Positions 43,858 through 52,360 of a DNA stretch of 64,000 bases are shown here, in pieces. The translations under genes and the position numbers were made by a program. The notes under the pieces are model-generated. The model was not told where the DNA came from. It worked only from the letters and a program-made list of their open reading frames with translations, and searched no databases. Every line of letters begins with the position of its first letter. Position 1 is the stretch's first letter. Source of the stretch: Actinomycetota bacterium (GTDB lineage Bacteria > Actinomycetota > Acidimicrobiia > Acidimicrobiales > RAAP-2); the NCBI GenBank assembly GCA_021324355.1, contig JAJPJD010000007.1, positions 45,042 through 109,041 on the forward strand, written 5' to 3'.

Positions 43858-43887
43858 GGCGGCAATGAGGGAGGCTGGGAGGTGTCC

Positions 43888-44082
43888 GTGAAGGTCGTTG
43901 TTGACTTCGATCGTTGTGCCAGCAACGCGGTCTGCATGAGCATCCTGCCCGAGGTCTTCGAGGTCCGTGACGATGGCTACCTCTATGTGCTTCAAGAGGA
44001 GCCCCCAGAGTCGTTGCGAGACAAGCTCGAAGAGGCGGTACGGAGCTGTCCGACGCAGGCCATCTCGCTGTCCGACGACTAG
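43888..44082 (+). CDS. [3Fe-4S]-type small ferredoxin
   Basis: A 64-aa electron carrier. It has cysteines C10, C16 and C54, and Asn13 where a [4Fe-4S] protein would have its extra cysteine, so a [3Fe-4S] cluster is expected. The VCMSILPEVFEV and SCPTQAI stretches are typical of ferredoxins that serve cytochromes P450 in actinobacteria; no P450 gene is in the window. The GTG at 43888 is preferred because GGGAGG lies 5 nt before it; the GTG at 43882 overlaps that site. gltX starts 4 nt after the stop. Confidence 0.88.
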   Translation: MKVVVDFDRCASNAVCMSILPEVFEVRDDGYLYVLQEEPPESLRDKLEEAVRSCPTQAISLSDD

Positions 44083-44085
44083 CTC

Positions 44086-45546
44086 GTGGGCCTGCCGGTG
44101 GGCGCACCTAGAGTTCGGTTTGCTCCTTCGCCGACCGGGTACCTCCACGTCGGGAATGCGAGAACTGCGCTGTTCAACTGGCTCTTCGCCCGCAAGCACA
44201 ATGGCGTGTTCGTGCTGCGGATCGAAGACACCGACGAGGAGCGCAGCCGCAGCTCGCTTGTCGACGGGATCCTGTCCGGCCTGTCGTGGCTCGGCATGGA
44301 CCCCGACGAGGGCCCGTATCGTCAATCGGAGCGCACTGACCGCTACGCGGAGGTGGTCGAGCAGCTGTGGGAGGACGGCTACCTCTACGCGTGCGATTGC
44401 AGCCGGGAAGACGTGCTTGCCCGCACCCGTAATAATCCCACTCCCGGCTACGACGGCTACTGTCGGGAGCGAGAGCTCGAGCGGGGCCCAAGGACTGCAT
44501 TGCGGTTTCGCACGCCCGACACAGGCTCCACCGTCGTGCACGACATCATCCGAGGCGATGTGGAGTTTCCTCACGCGGCGATGGAGGACTTCGTCTGTGT
44601 CAAATCGACGGGTCAGCCGCTCTTCGTCCTGGCAAACGTGGTCGATGATCGCGACACCAAGATCACCCATGTGATCAGGGGCGAGGACCTGCTTCCGACC
44701 ACACCAAAAGGGTTGCTGATCTGGTCCGCGCTCGACGAACGAGATTCAGTGCCGCTTCCCGCCTTCGCCCACCTTCCGATGCTCGTGAACGAGCAACGCA
44801 AGAAATTGTCGAAGCGTCGCGATCAAGTTGCAGTGGAGTATTACCGCGATCGTGGCTTCCTGGCTGAGGCGTTTCGAAACTATCTCGCCCTTCTCGGTTG
44901 GTCTCCACCTGGCGATCGCGAGAAGGTGGACGTCGAGACGCTGATTCGGGAGTTCCGCCTCGAAGACGTCCACCGTGCAGGCGCCTTCTTCGATGTGAAG
45001 AAGCTCACCCATCTGAACGGCGAGTACATTAGGGAGCTTTCCACGGCCGAGTTCATCGATGCAGTGCGTCCGTGGGTCGCTCCCGAACCGGAGAGGGGCT
45101 GGGCGCCCGCCACTGGAACCCCCCCCTGGCCGGCAGAGCGCTTCGACGAACAGATCTTTGCCGAGATGGCCCCATTGGTTCAGGAGCGAATCTCCGTGCT
45201 CTCCGAAGTGCCCTCGATGGTTGACTTTCTTTTTCTCGACGAGCCCGTGATCGATGAGCAGGCGTGGAGCGAGAGAGTGGCTCGAGACCCTCGTGCCCAG
45301 CAGATCCTGCGGAGTGCAATCGAAGCCTATGAGCACTGCGACTGGGATCGGACCGCCATCCAGGCGGCGACCCGAGCGGTGGTCGAGATGGCGGGCACCA
45401 ATCTGAGCAAAGGTCAGGCACCGATCCGGTTGGCCGTGACCGGGCGTGCCGTTGGACCTCCGCTGTTCGAACCGCTCGAGCTCCTCGGGCGCACCGAGGT
45501 ACTCCGGCGCCTCCGCAGCGCCCTCTCGAGAGTGGAGGCGGTTTGA
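44086..45546 (+). CDS. gltX: Glutamyl-tRNA synthetase
   Basis: A 486-aa class I synthetase charging tRNA-Glu, and possibly tRNA-Gln if non-discriminating. The HIGH region is PSPTGYLHVGNARTALFNWLF and the KMSKS-like motif is KKLSKRRDQVAVEYY. LRIEDTDEERS and LLGWSPPGD are also conserved, with the C-terminal anticodon-binding domain after about 320. GTG at 44086 comes directly after the ferredoxin stop. tRNA-Gln and tRNA-Glu lie downstream. Confidence 0.96.
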   Translation: MGLPVGAPRVRFAPSPTGYLHVGNARTALFNWLFARKHNGVFVLRIEDTDEERSRSSLVDGILSGLSWLGMDPDEGPYRQSERTDRYAEVVEQLWEDGYLYACDCSREDVLARTRNNPTPGYDGYCRERELERGPRTALRFRTPDTGSTVVHDIIRGDVEFPHAAMEDFVCVKSTGQPLFVLANVVDDRDTKITHVIRGEDLLPTTPKGLLIWSALDERDSVPLPAFAHLPMLVNEQRKKLSKRRDQVAVEYYRDRGFLAEAFRNYLALLGWSPPGDREKVDVETLIREFRLEDVHRAGAFFDVKKLTHLNGEYIRELSTAEFIDAVRPWVAPEPERGWAPATGTPPWPAERFDEQIFAEMAPLVQERISVLSEVPSMVDFLFLDEPVIDEQAWSERVARDPRAQQILRSAIEAYEHCDWDRTAIQAATRAVVEMAGTNLSKGQAPIRLAVTGRAVGPPLFEPLELLGRTEVLRRLRSALSRVEAV

Positions 45547-45628
45547 CCCAGCAAGGAAGGACAATAGCGTCGGCAAAATGGCTCGAACTGGGACGGGTTC
45601 GGCATCGGATAGCCTTTCGTGTGCCCGT

Positions 45629-45700
45629 TCGGGGGTGGTGTAATCGGCAACACGGCAGGTTCTGGCCCTGCTATTGGGGGTTCGAGTCCTCCCCCCCGAG
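45629..45700 (+). tRNA. tRNA-Gln, anticodon CTG
   Basis: A 72-nt cloverleaf: acceptor TCGGGGG pairs with CCCCCGA (U1-A72, a tRNA-Gln trait), D stem GTGT/ACAC, anticodon stem GCAGG/CCTGC with loop TTCTGGC, and T stem GGGGG/CCTCC with TTCGAGT loop. The 3' CCA is not encoded. Confidence 0.95.
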
Positions 45701-45728
45701 CTTTGGACCCCGCGTCAGCGGGTGTCTG

Positions 45729-45804
45729 GGCCCCATCGTCTAGTGGCCAAGGACACCACCCTCTCAAGGTGGAGACACGGGTTCGAATCCCGTTGGGGCT
45801 GCCA
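45729..45804 (+). tRNA. tRNA-Glu, anticodon CTC
   Basis: A 76-nt cloverleaf: acceptor GGCCCCA pairs with TGGGGCT (terminal G-U), anticodon stem CCACC/GGTGG with loop CTCTCAA, T loop TTCGAAT, and an encoded GCCA end. It is 28 nt after tRNA-Gln and probably in the same transcript. Confidence 0.96.
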
Positions 45805-45964
45805 ACCCAGGCTCGACCCGGCGGTCTCCGGGGCGAGTTTCCGAACGGCTTCTTGCTCGGGGCGTGGAGCCTCTCGGGGGTCACCGGATTCTGACGGGGT
45901 CGCGCCGACGGCTCGTCCATTTTGATGCTGACGCTCGGAGTCAAGGGTCGGCACGACCGCCGAG

Positions 45965-46139
45965 ATGGTTCGCTGCACGAGCTACGGCACGATCCTCGGG
46001 CTCGGCGTCACCGGGACCGCCCAAGGGGCCCGTCCGGAGCCGCCGGAGCGGCTTTACCAGGCATTCAGCGTGGACGGCACCAGATCGTCGAGATCCGCGG
46101 CTAGCCGGATCAGGCCAGCGCCCACACTGGGGCCTCCTT
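45965..46139 (+). pseudogene. Possible decayed NTF2/SnoaL-like gene fragment
   Basis: Lies in the 510-nt gap between tRNA-Glu and the TetR gene, which holds no intact gene. One frame reads ...VTGTAQGARPEPPERLYQAFSVDG; a single-base shift then gives HQIVEIRG, a TAG stop, and PDQASAHTG. Joined, this resembles the C-terminal end of a SnoaL/NTF2-like protein (…IVEIRGYPDQASA…), with one frameshift and one nonsense codon at a likely Tyr. The boundaries are approximate. Confidence 0.4.
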
Positions 46140-46270
46140 GCAATAGTCACTCCCCGTTGAAATCCGAAGAGCTCCCCGCAGGGGGACTGACGCCGTGATC
46201 CGACGCGGGCCGCTCCGCTTTCCGTGCTGTCTGTTCTCTGGGGCCAAGAGATGCGTTTGCCCTTTTGCTC

Positions 46271-46302
46271 GCACCTCTTCCGTACATGTACGGAAGAGGT
46301 GC
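46271..46302. promoter_or_regulatory. 32-bp perfect palindrome, TetR operator candidate
   Basis: Each arm is GCACCTCTTCCGTACA, mirrored without mismatch. It ends one base before a TACGGT -10 box (46303-46308), so it covers the -35 region of the tetR promoter. This fits autorepression by the TetR protein encoded 12 nt further on. Confidence 0.8.
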
Positions 46303-46314
46303 TACGGTACCGCT

Positions 46315-47004
46315 GTGGGCAGCGTTTCGGCCGGGTCCAGGAGCGTCGAACGAAGTCGAGCCCGACGGGGGAGGGCCGAGTGGGGGTCGATTTCACGCGA
46401 GCGGATCGTGGATGTCGCAACGAAAGTTGTGAGGCGCGGTGACTATGAGCAGCTGACTATCAGGAACCTTGCAGCCGAACTAGGTGTTTCGCCAATGTCG
46501 CTCTATGGTCACGTGCGGGGGAAAGAGGACCTCCTGGACGAAGTAGTCGACAAGCTGCTGTGTGAGGTCTGGCGACCTCGCGCCAAGGAAGAAAACTGGC
46601 GAGCATGGATCGCAGAGGCTGCCGACAGGCTTCGGCGATTCCTGGTCCGCCAACCAGCGGCGCTCCACGTCTATCTGCAACATCCAGTGGTCTCGCCCTC
46701 AGCAGTCACGCGTATGAACGTGATGATGAGGATTTTGAAGAATGCCGGATTAGATGAGCTGACCGCAAGGCGTGCCTACGGCACGATTCACACCTACACG
46801 ATTGGGTTCGCTGCCTTGGAAGCTTCGCGAACAAGGGCCGGTCACTCGTTGGTGGGCGCAACCAAGCTTGTCCGGCAGCTGTCTTCCTTCACCAGCTCTG
46901 GGCAGTTCTTGGCCGGGCTTGACTACATCCTTGATGGCGTTCTCCTCGGGTGCAGGAACGAGTTACGAACTCAGAACTCCCTTATTGGGGGACCTGAGTG
47001 TTGA
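46315..47004 (+). CDS. TetR-family transcriptional regulator
   Basis: A 229-aa repressor. The N-terminal helix-turn-helix is in RERIVDVATKVV...LTIRNLAAELGVSPMSLYGHVRGKEDLLDEVVDKLL (about 30-75). The C-terminal ligand domain (QPAALHVYLQHPVV..., then RAYGTIHTYTIGFAALEASR) resembles the C-terminal type found in TetR proper. GTG at 46315 has no Shine-Dalgarno; TACGGT ends 6 nt before it, consistent with a leaderless mRNA. The perfect palindrome just upstream is its likely site. The CLC transporter gene follows 117 nt later and could be a target. Confidence 0.9.
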   Translation: MGSVSAGSRSVERSRARRGRAEWGSISRERIVDVATKVVRRGDYEQLTIRNLAAELGVSPMSLYGHVRGKEDLLDEVVDKLLCEVWRPRAKEENWRAWIAEAADRLRRFLVRQPAALHVYLQHPVVSPSAVTRMNVMMRILKNAGLDELTARRAYGTIHTYTIGFAALEASRTRAGHSLVGATKLVRQLSSFTSSGQFLAGLDYILDGVLLGCRNELRTQNSLIGGPEC

Positions 47005-47121
47005 CCTTCATCGGGCTCTGGGCGTCGCCTGACCCATCCGAGATATGCAGGTCAGTACGGCTCCGTGGATTAGCTCGCATGACGGGTTGGCGAGCAGGGC
47101 AACAGCTATCCGGGCCCTGAC

Positions 47122-49233
47122 GTGTCGGCATCGACCGAGGACGCATGGGCGCGGCGGCCCCTCAGGTCAGCGGCTCATCGCGTCGCGGGCGAGCTTGGGG
47201 CTTGGGTCAATGCCAGGTCCTATCTGCCTAAGTGGCTGGTCTTGGCACCGATCATCGGAGCCATCGCTGGACTCGGAGCCATCGTCTTTTACGAAGCGCT
47301 GAGCCTTTCGACGCATCTGTTCCTCTCGCTGCTTGCCGGATACCAGGTTCCCACTCCGGCGGGCGAAGGCAATGTCGCCGGATCGGCCTACTACACGCGG
47401 CCGTGGGCCATCCCGATCGCCGTCGTCGTCGGGGCGCTGGGCTCGGGTTTCCTCGTGTTCACCTGGGCACCCGAGACAGAAGGTCACGGGACGGATGCTG
47501 CGATCGAAGCCGTGCACCACAATCCTCGAGGCATCCGGCTCCGTGCAGTGATCGTCAAGATCCTCGCCTCGGCGCTGACGATCGGCTCGGGTGGATCAGG
47601 GGGACGTGAAGGTCCGACGGCCCAGATCAGCGCCGGGTTCGGCTCGCTGCTGGCCCGTACCCTCGATCTGGCCCCCGGAGACGGCCGGATCGCAGTCTCG
47701 GTCGGCATCGGCTCGGGGATCGGTGCCATTTTCAGTGCGCCTCTCGGCGGAGCGGTCCTGGCTGCAGACATCGTCTATCGGGACGATTTCGAATTCGAGG
47801 CACTGCTCCCGGGTGTGCTGGCCTCGATCATTGCCTACGCCATTTTCGGGGCCGTGATCGGGTACCAGCCTCTCTTCGCGATTCCAGGAGGGTACCGATT
47901 CCACCAGCCAATCCAGCTCGTCTGGTTCGCCATGATCGGAGTCCTCGCTGGGGGCGTAGGGCTCCTCTACTCGAAGACCTTCTATGGCGTCGCTCGCCTT
48001 TCCAGGCAGCTACCCGTGCCGAGGAAGCTCCGACCGGCGCTTGGGGGTCTCGTGGTGGGACTGATCGCTCTGGGCCTTCCCGAGGTCCTTGGCACCGGCT
48101 ACGGATGGGTGCAGAAGGGGCTCGGCACTGACCTGCTGCACACCCCACTGATCGTCGTTCTGGCCCTCCCCCTAGCCAGGATCCTGGCCACTGCACTGTC
48201 GATTGGGACAGGCGGGTCTGGCGGGGTGTTCGGACCTGGGATGGTGATCGGAGCGTTCACTGGGCTCGCTCTCTGGCGACTGCTCGAACCCTTTGCCCCC
48301 GGAGTCGGGCACGATCCGGCACCGTTTGTCGTTGTTGGGATGATGTCCGTCTTCGGCGGTATCTCGCGAGCTCCGATCGCGGTCATGTTGATGGTCGCCC
48401 AGATGACCGGGAGCATCAGCATGCTCGGTCCGGGCATGGTGGCGGTCGCGATCTCGTGGTTCATCGTGAAGCACGCTGACGAAAGCATCTACCGAGCTCA
48501 ACTACGGAGCCGGTTTGACACCGCGGCCAGTCGACTGCAGCTTGGCCTGCCGCTTCTCCCCACAATGGAAGTGTCCAGTGTCATGAATGCTCCTCGTGTG
48601 ATGGTGCGGGAGGTCGGGAGCGCCTCAGACGCTCTGCGCATCCTCGAGGAGGCAGGCGTACCGGGAGCTCCGGTGGTCGACGACACCGGTACGTATCTCG
48701 GCACTGTGGATGTCGACGCGCTCGATTCACTCCTTGAGCACAACGCTGAGGCAGGTCTCGGTCCAGTGATTGATGTCACGACAGCGACAGTCACAAGCGA
48801 CGCGACGCTCGACATCGGGCTTGAGGCCTTGACCCAGGCAGGTGGTCGCTGGGTCCCGGTGACTGACCGTACGAGGAAGATCGTGGGAATCCTTGCCGTC
48901 AGCGATATCGTCCGTGGCTGGCAGCGGGCGCTTCAATCCAATGTCGGGACGATTTCTAGAGTCAGTGCACATGCTGTCGCAGTTGAGGAGAGAGTCGGGC
49001 CGCGATCCACGCTTAACGGCCGGTCAGTCGGAGAGTCCGAGCTCCCTCCAGGCTGCGTTATCGTCACGGTCCAGCGGGACAGCGAGCTCCTCGTCGCGAC
49101 CGGAGAGACAGTCCTTGCGGCCGGCGATGTCGTCAGTGCCCTCGTCACCCCTGAAAGCGTGGACGTCTTTCGTGCGCGTCTTCGGGGCCCAGCAAACGGC
49201 GGCTCGGAGGAGCCTGGAGGTCAGTTGATCTGA
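47122..49233 (+). CDS. CLC chloride channel/transporter with CBS and TrkA-C-like domains
   Basis: A 703-aa membrane protein. The CLC core has GSGGSGGREGPTAQIS (GREGP motif) and GTGGSGGVFGPGMVIG (GxFxP motif). The first selectivity motif is GSGGS rather than GSGIP. The membrane part ends near 455, followed by a CBS pair (about 475-605) and a C-terminal TrkA-C-like domain (GRSVGESELPPGCVIVTVQRDSELL...). The gating Glu of GREGP is present, so an H+/Cl- exchanger is possible. The GTG start is used; a separate transcription unit is likely. Confidence 0.92.
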   Translation: MSASTEDAWARRPLRSAAHRVAGELGAWVNARSYLPKWLVLAPIIGAIAGLGAIVFYEALSLSTHLFLSLLAGYQVPTPAGEGNVAGSAYYTRPWAIPIAVVVGALGSGFLVFTWAPETEGHGTDAAIEAVHHNPRGIRLRAVIVKILASALTIGSGGSGGREGPTAQISAGFGSLLARTLDLAPGDGRIAVSVGIGSGIGAIFSAPLGGAVLAADIVYRDDFEFEALLPGVLASIIAYAIFGAVIGYQPLFAIPGGYRFHQPIQLVWFAMIGVLAGGVGLLYSKTFYGVARLSRQLPVPRKLRPALGGLVVGLIALGLPEVLGTGYGWVQKGLGTDLLHTPLIVVLALPLARILATALSIGTGGSGGVFGPGMVIGAFTGLALWRLLEPFAPGVGHDPAPFVVVGMMSVFGGISRAPIAVMLMVAQMTGSISMLGPGMVAVAISWFIVKHADESIYRAQLRSRFDTAASRLQLGLPLLPTMEVSSVMNAPRVMVREVGSASDALRILEEAGVPGAPVVDDTGTYLGTVDVDALDSLLEHNAEAGLGPVIDVTTATVTSDATLDIGLEALTQAGGRWVPVTDRTRKIVGILAVSDIVRGWQRALQSNVGTISRVSAHAVAVEERVGPRSTLNGRSVGESELPPGCVIVTVQRDSELLVATGETVLAAGDVVSALVTPESVDVFRARLRGPANGGSEEPGGQLI

Positions 49234-49259
49234 TCCACGGTCACCGGGAGATGCCTTGT

Positions 49260-49276
49260 ACCGCGACGTCCGCGGT
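49260..49276. terminator. Weak hairpin in the CLC/methyltransferase convergent gap
   Basis: ACCGCG, loop ACGTC, CGCGGT. Short stem, no U-tract, positioned between two converging genes. Confidence 0.3.
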
Positions 49277-49331
49277 GGTACCCGATCGCCGATGAGTTGG
49301 TTGGCGAGATCCAGCTCACGTTACGTCGTGC

Positions 49332-49946
49332 TCAGGTGCGCCGTGCCACTCCTCGGATCGTGGGGCGCACAAGAGGTGGGGCACCGGTCATCGGCGCTCG
49401 TTCGATGGTCGAAACAGCGAACCCAGCTGACTTGATCACTCCCTCGAGGTCACGGGTGAGGTGGCAGTTGCCGGCGACAAGACGCCACACAGGTTCGATC
49501 CGACGTTGCCAGCGGAGCAGTCGGGGGCTATCGGTTGCCGCGCCGTGTTCTAGGAAGACGAACGATCCTTCGGGTCGAAGCACCCGATGGATCTCCTGCA
49601 ACGCGAGGAGCGGGTTGGCGACCGAGCAGAGCACCAGGGTCGAGACCACGTTGTCAAAGCTGGCATCTTCGAAGGGGAGGCACTCCGCTACGGCATCCAC
49701 CACTGCAACCTGGGACGCGCCGCCGGCCCGTTGCTGGAGTTGAGCCCGCATGTGGCGGTCGGGCTCGGCGAGGACCAGCGGCCGGGCGTCAGCGGAATAG
49801 ATGCCCAGGTTTCGTCCGGTTCCAGCTCCAATCTCCAGGACCGCGCCACGAAGGGGTTCGAGGAGCTCGCGGCGCCAGGCGGTGAGCCCGGAAGCCTCCA
49901 CCGGCGCCATCATTCGGTCGTAGAGGGCGGCAACGATCTTCAGCAC
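49332..49946 (-). CDS. Class I SAM-dependent methyltransferase
   Basis: A 204-aa methyltransferase (type 11). The SAM-binding motif I is VLEIGAGTGRNLGIY, with acidic motif II LAEPDRHM and VAECLPFEDASFDNVVSTLVLC for motif III/IV, then VLRPEGSFVFLEHG. The N-terminus YDRMMAPVEASGLTAWRRELL and C-terminal NCHLTRDLEGVIKSAGF resemble METTL7/UbiE-like enzymes. GTG at 49946 overlaps the previous gene by 7 nt. It is the last gene of the sulfur-module operon; the methyl acceptor is unknown, though a thiol is conceivable. Confidence 0.88.
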   Translation of the reverse strand: MLKIVAALYDRMMAPVEASGLTAWRRELLEPLRGAVLEIGAGTGRNLGIYSADARPLVLAEPDRHMRAQLQQRAGGASQVAVVDAVAECLPFEDASFDNVVSTLVLCSVANPLLALQEIHRVLRPEGSFVFLEHGAATDSPRLLRWQRRIEPVWRLVAGNCHLTRDLEGVIKSAGFAVSTIERAPMTGAPPLVRPTIRGVARRT

Positions 49947-50773
49947 CGCTGAGCTCTACGTTTCTGCCATATGGCGCTGACAAGCGGTCGGTCAACGGGC
50001 AGGCCGGCTTCCAGCCATGCCATGAATCCACGGTCGACCTCGCGCGCACCCTTACGACGCGGCACCTTGCTCCGAACGGCGTGCTGGCAGAGGTAGATGG
50101 CGTCAAGGTCGGGACGCAGTGCGTGGACCAGGAAGGAGACCTTCCTCGCCGTCGGCGGGTACCCCCACCTCGCTCGTTCGACTCGGCTTCGCAGGTCGAG
50201 GATCCTGGCTCGCCCGTGGCTGACCTCCTCCCATGCCGAGACAGCCGAAATTGCGTAGCCGCGGTTGGACGATGAGGATGAGCTGGCCACGCCATTGGGG
50301 AAGTCTCCGGAGGTTGGCTGACCTTCCGCGGCACGCTGCAATCGGTCCAGCGTGGTCGCCACCCCTTGTTCCAATTGACGGTTACGGTCGATGAAACGGT
50401 AGTACCAACGCACCGCCAGGGGCTCTCGGATCATCCGGTAGGACTCCGTGACCAGCGTGGCGCTGGTGGAAAGCGGCTCGAAGGTATAGAGCCACTCGCT
50501 GTTGGGCCGCTCGGGGTTCTCGCCGATGACGAATCCAAAACTCACCCCAGGTTCGCACCGAGTGACGGTTGCGCGAGACCACCAAGTGCCCACCCAACTG
50601 AGCTGATTGCATCCTTCGAATGTCGCCCCAGGCCGTGGTCCGGGTTCACCGATCCAGCGGCAGGTGATCGTCTCGGGGCTCCACTCGCCCATCCGGGTCA
50701 CGTCGGCGACCAGGGACCAAAGTCGCTCGGCTGGTGCCTCGATCCGGCGCGTCTGAGATCCTTCAATCCTCAT
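49940..50773 (-). CDS. SRPBCC-rhodanese fusion protein
   Basis: A 277-aa protein with an N-terminal SRPBCC (START-like) domain (about 3-150: EAPAERLWSLVADVTRMGEWSPE... and a closing RLQRAAEG helix), a Ser-rich linker (164-169) and a C-terminal rhodanese domain (about 174-262). Rhodanese features are ILDLRSRVERARWG, the active loop C229-QHAV-R234 in YLCQHAVRS, and GFMAWLEAGLPVDRP. SRPBCC domains bind hydrophobic ligands, so this could link a bound molecule to sulfur transfer. The combination is unusual and no function is known. It is cotranscribed with the DHA2 exporter and methyltransferase. Confidence 0.82.
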   Translation of the reverse strand: MRIEGSQTRRIEAPAERLWSLVADVTRMGEWSPETITCRWIGEPGPRPGATFEGCNQLSWVGTWWSRATVTRCEPGVSFGFVIGENPERPNSEWLYTFEPLSTSATLVTESYRMIREPLAVRWYYRFIDRNRQLEQGVATTLDRLQRAAEGQPTSGDFPNGVASSSSSSNRGYAISAVSAWEEVSHGRARILDLRSRVERARWGYPPTARKVSFLVHALRPDLDAIYLCQHAVRSKVPRRKGAREVDRGFMAWLEAGLPVDRPLVSAIWQKRRAQRC

Positions 50774-50866
50774 TCCTCAGCCCTCTCGCAGGCTCGTGCT
50801 CAGCTTCGTACCCTCCACGCTCCAAGTGACCTTCGAGGCTCGGTAACTGTCGCGGTTCAATGCGCT

Positions 50867-52339
50867 TCACTCGACCAGAGAAGTTGGGTGAAGGTCCAGG
50901 GCTGTCCGTCCTCGGAGTGCTGCGAGAGTCATCGCGAGGAGGGAAACGGCGGCAAGAAAGATGGCCGAGACCTGGAGACCCTGGACGACCAGTGGCGCTG
51001 ATGGGTGCGCGGGACCGGCCACCACGCCGAAAATCAGACTTGTGAAGGCCAATCCCATGGCAGTTCCAGTGCCGCGGGTCATGTTGAGCACGCCGCTTGC
51101 CACGCCGGCCTGGCTCGGAGGAGCTGATCCCATAATTGCAGCGTTGTTCGGTGGGGTGAACAACCCCAGCCCAATACCCAGGGTAGCAAGGTCGAAGACG
51201 ATGAACATCGACGAGTGAGCAATCGCGAGCGCGCTCAAGGCCGCGGTCGAGATGGCCATGCCGGCCGCAGTAAGTGGGCGGGCACCCCACCGATCAGCCA
51301 TGCGTCCTGCGAACGGAGCAGTCACCCCGAGTGCGACCGGCATGATCCCCAGGACCAGACCACTGTGAGCAGGACTTAGTCCTAGAGCACGTTCCAGGTA
51401 GAAGGGAATCAGGAAGAGGGTTCCGAACAAGACCAGGTAAGACAGCAGGCCACTGCTGATTCCGGCAGCAAATGGGAGTCTGTGAAAGAGGCTCAGGTCG
51501 AGCATCGGCCTCGCAGAGTGTCGCTCGTGGCGAATAAACACCAAGTAGAGAGCCACGGCTGCGACGAGCATCGCCACAATGGCAGGTGAGGACCATCCTT
51601 CGGAGTTGCCGAGAGACAGCCCGGTGAGCAGCGCCGCGGCGGCGGGAACGAAGAGGCCCAAGCCAGACCAGTCGAACCGCACTCGTTCTTGCAGGCAATG
51701 GCTTCGAGGAATGAGGTACCAGGCCATGATGGTTCCGACAATTCCCGCGGGCACGTTGACGAAGAAGATCAAGCGCCAGCCGCCGAGGGCGATCAGCCAA
51801 CCACCGATTGTTGGACCAAGCGCGAGGCCCAACGCTTGAGCGGCCCCTTGAATCCCGATTCCTCGGCCGAGCTTCTCCCTCGGGAGTGCAAGCACGATGA
51901 TCGCGACGCTATTGGCCTGGAGCATGGCGGCGCCCACTGCTTGAAGGACCCTGAACCCGATAAGGGCAGGCAGCGTCGGAGCTAGGCCGCAGAGGGCGGA
52001 CCCCACGACAAAGACAACGAAGCCGTAGCTGTAAAGAAGCTTTCGCCCGACCATGTCGGCCATGCGGCCGACCGCCGTCACCAGGCTCACGAGGACCAGC
52101 AGATACGCGAGGCCGACCCAGGTGACTGCGCCCACCGGATCATGAAAGTCGTGCTGGAGGGTCGGGAACGCGAGCGTGACGATGCTGGCGTCCAGCTGAT
52201 TCATGAAGGCCCCGATGCAGACGGTGCCGAGGACGAGCCAGTGCGCGTCGGGACGGGCGGCGATCCACTGCGGTCGAGGTCGCTCGACCAGCATCCGTCG
52301 CCAGCCGGCAGAGCCAATGCCAAGGCGTGTGCTGCTCAC
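50867..52339 (-). CDS. DHA2-family (EmrB/QacA-like) MFS exporter
   Basis: A 490-aa permease with about 14 helices. FMNQLDASIVTLAFPTLQHDF is the DHA2 helix 1 motif (LD-x2-IV-x2-A-P), followed by GRMADMVGRKLLYSYG (motif A) and ALGLALGPTIGGWLIALGGWRLIFFVNVP (motif C). These drive proton-coupled export of small molecules. The GTG start at 52339 is 21 nt from the upstream MBL-rhodanese gene, so the two are cotranscribed. Its presence with rhodanese genes suggests export of a sulfur compound or toxic intermediate; this is inference. Confidence 0.9.
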   Translation of the reverse strand: MSSTRLGIGSAGWRRMLVERPRPQWIAARPDAHWLVLGTVCIGAFMNQLDASIVTLAFPTLQHDFHDPVGAVTWVGLAYLLVLVSLVTAVGRMADMVGRKLLYSYGFVVFVVGSALCGLAPTLPALIGFRVLQAVGAAMLQANSVAIIVLALPREKLGRGIGIQGAAQALGLALGPTIGGWLIALGGWRLIFFVNVPAGIVGTIMAWYLIPRSHCLQERVRFDWSGLGLFVPAAAALLTGLSLGNSEGWSSPAIVAMLVAAVALYLVFIRHERHSARPMLDLSLFHRLPFAAGISSGLLSYLVLFGTLFLIPFYLERALGLSPAHSGLVLGIMPVALGVTAPFAGRMADRWGARPLTAAGMAISTAALSALAIAHSSMFIVFDLATLGIGLGLFTPPNNAAIMGSAPPSQAGVASGVLNMTRGTGTAMGLAFTSLIFGVVAGPAHPSAPLVVQGLQVSAIFLAAVSLLAMTLAALRGRTALDLHPTSLVE

Positions 52340-52360
52340 CGGATGTGGGATCCCAGAACC

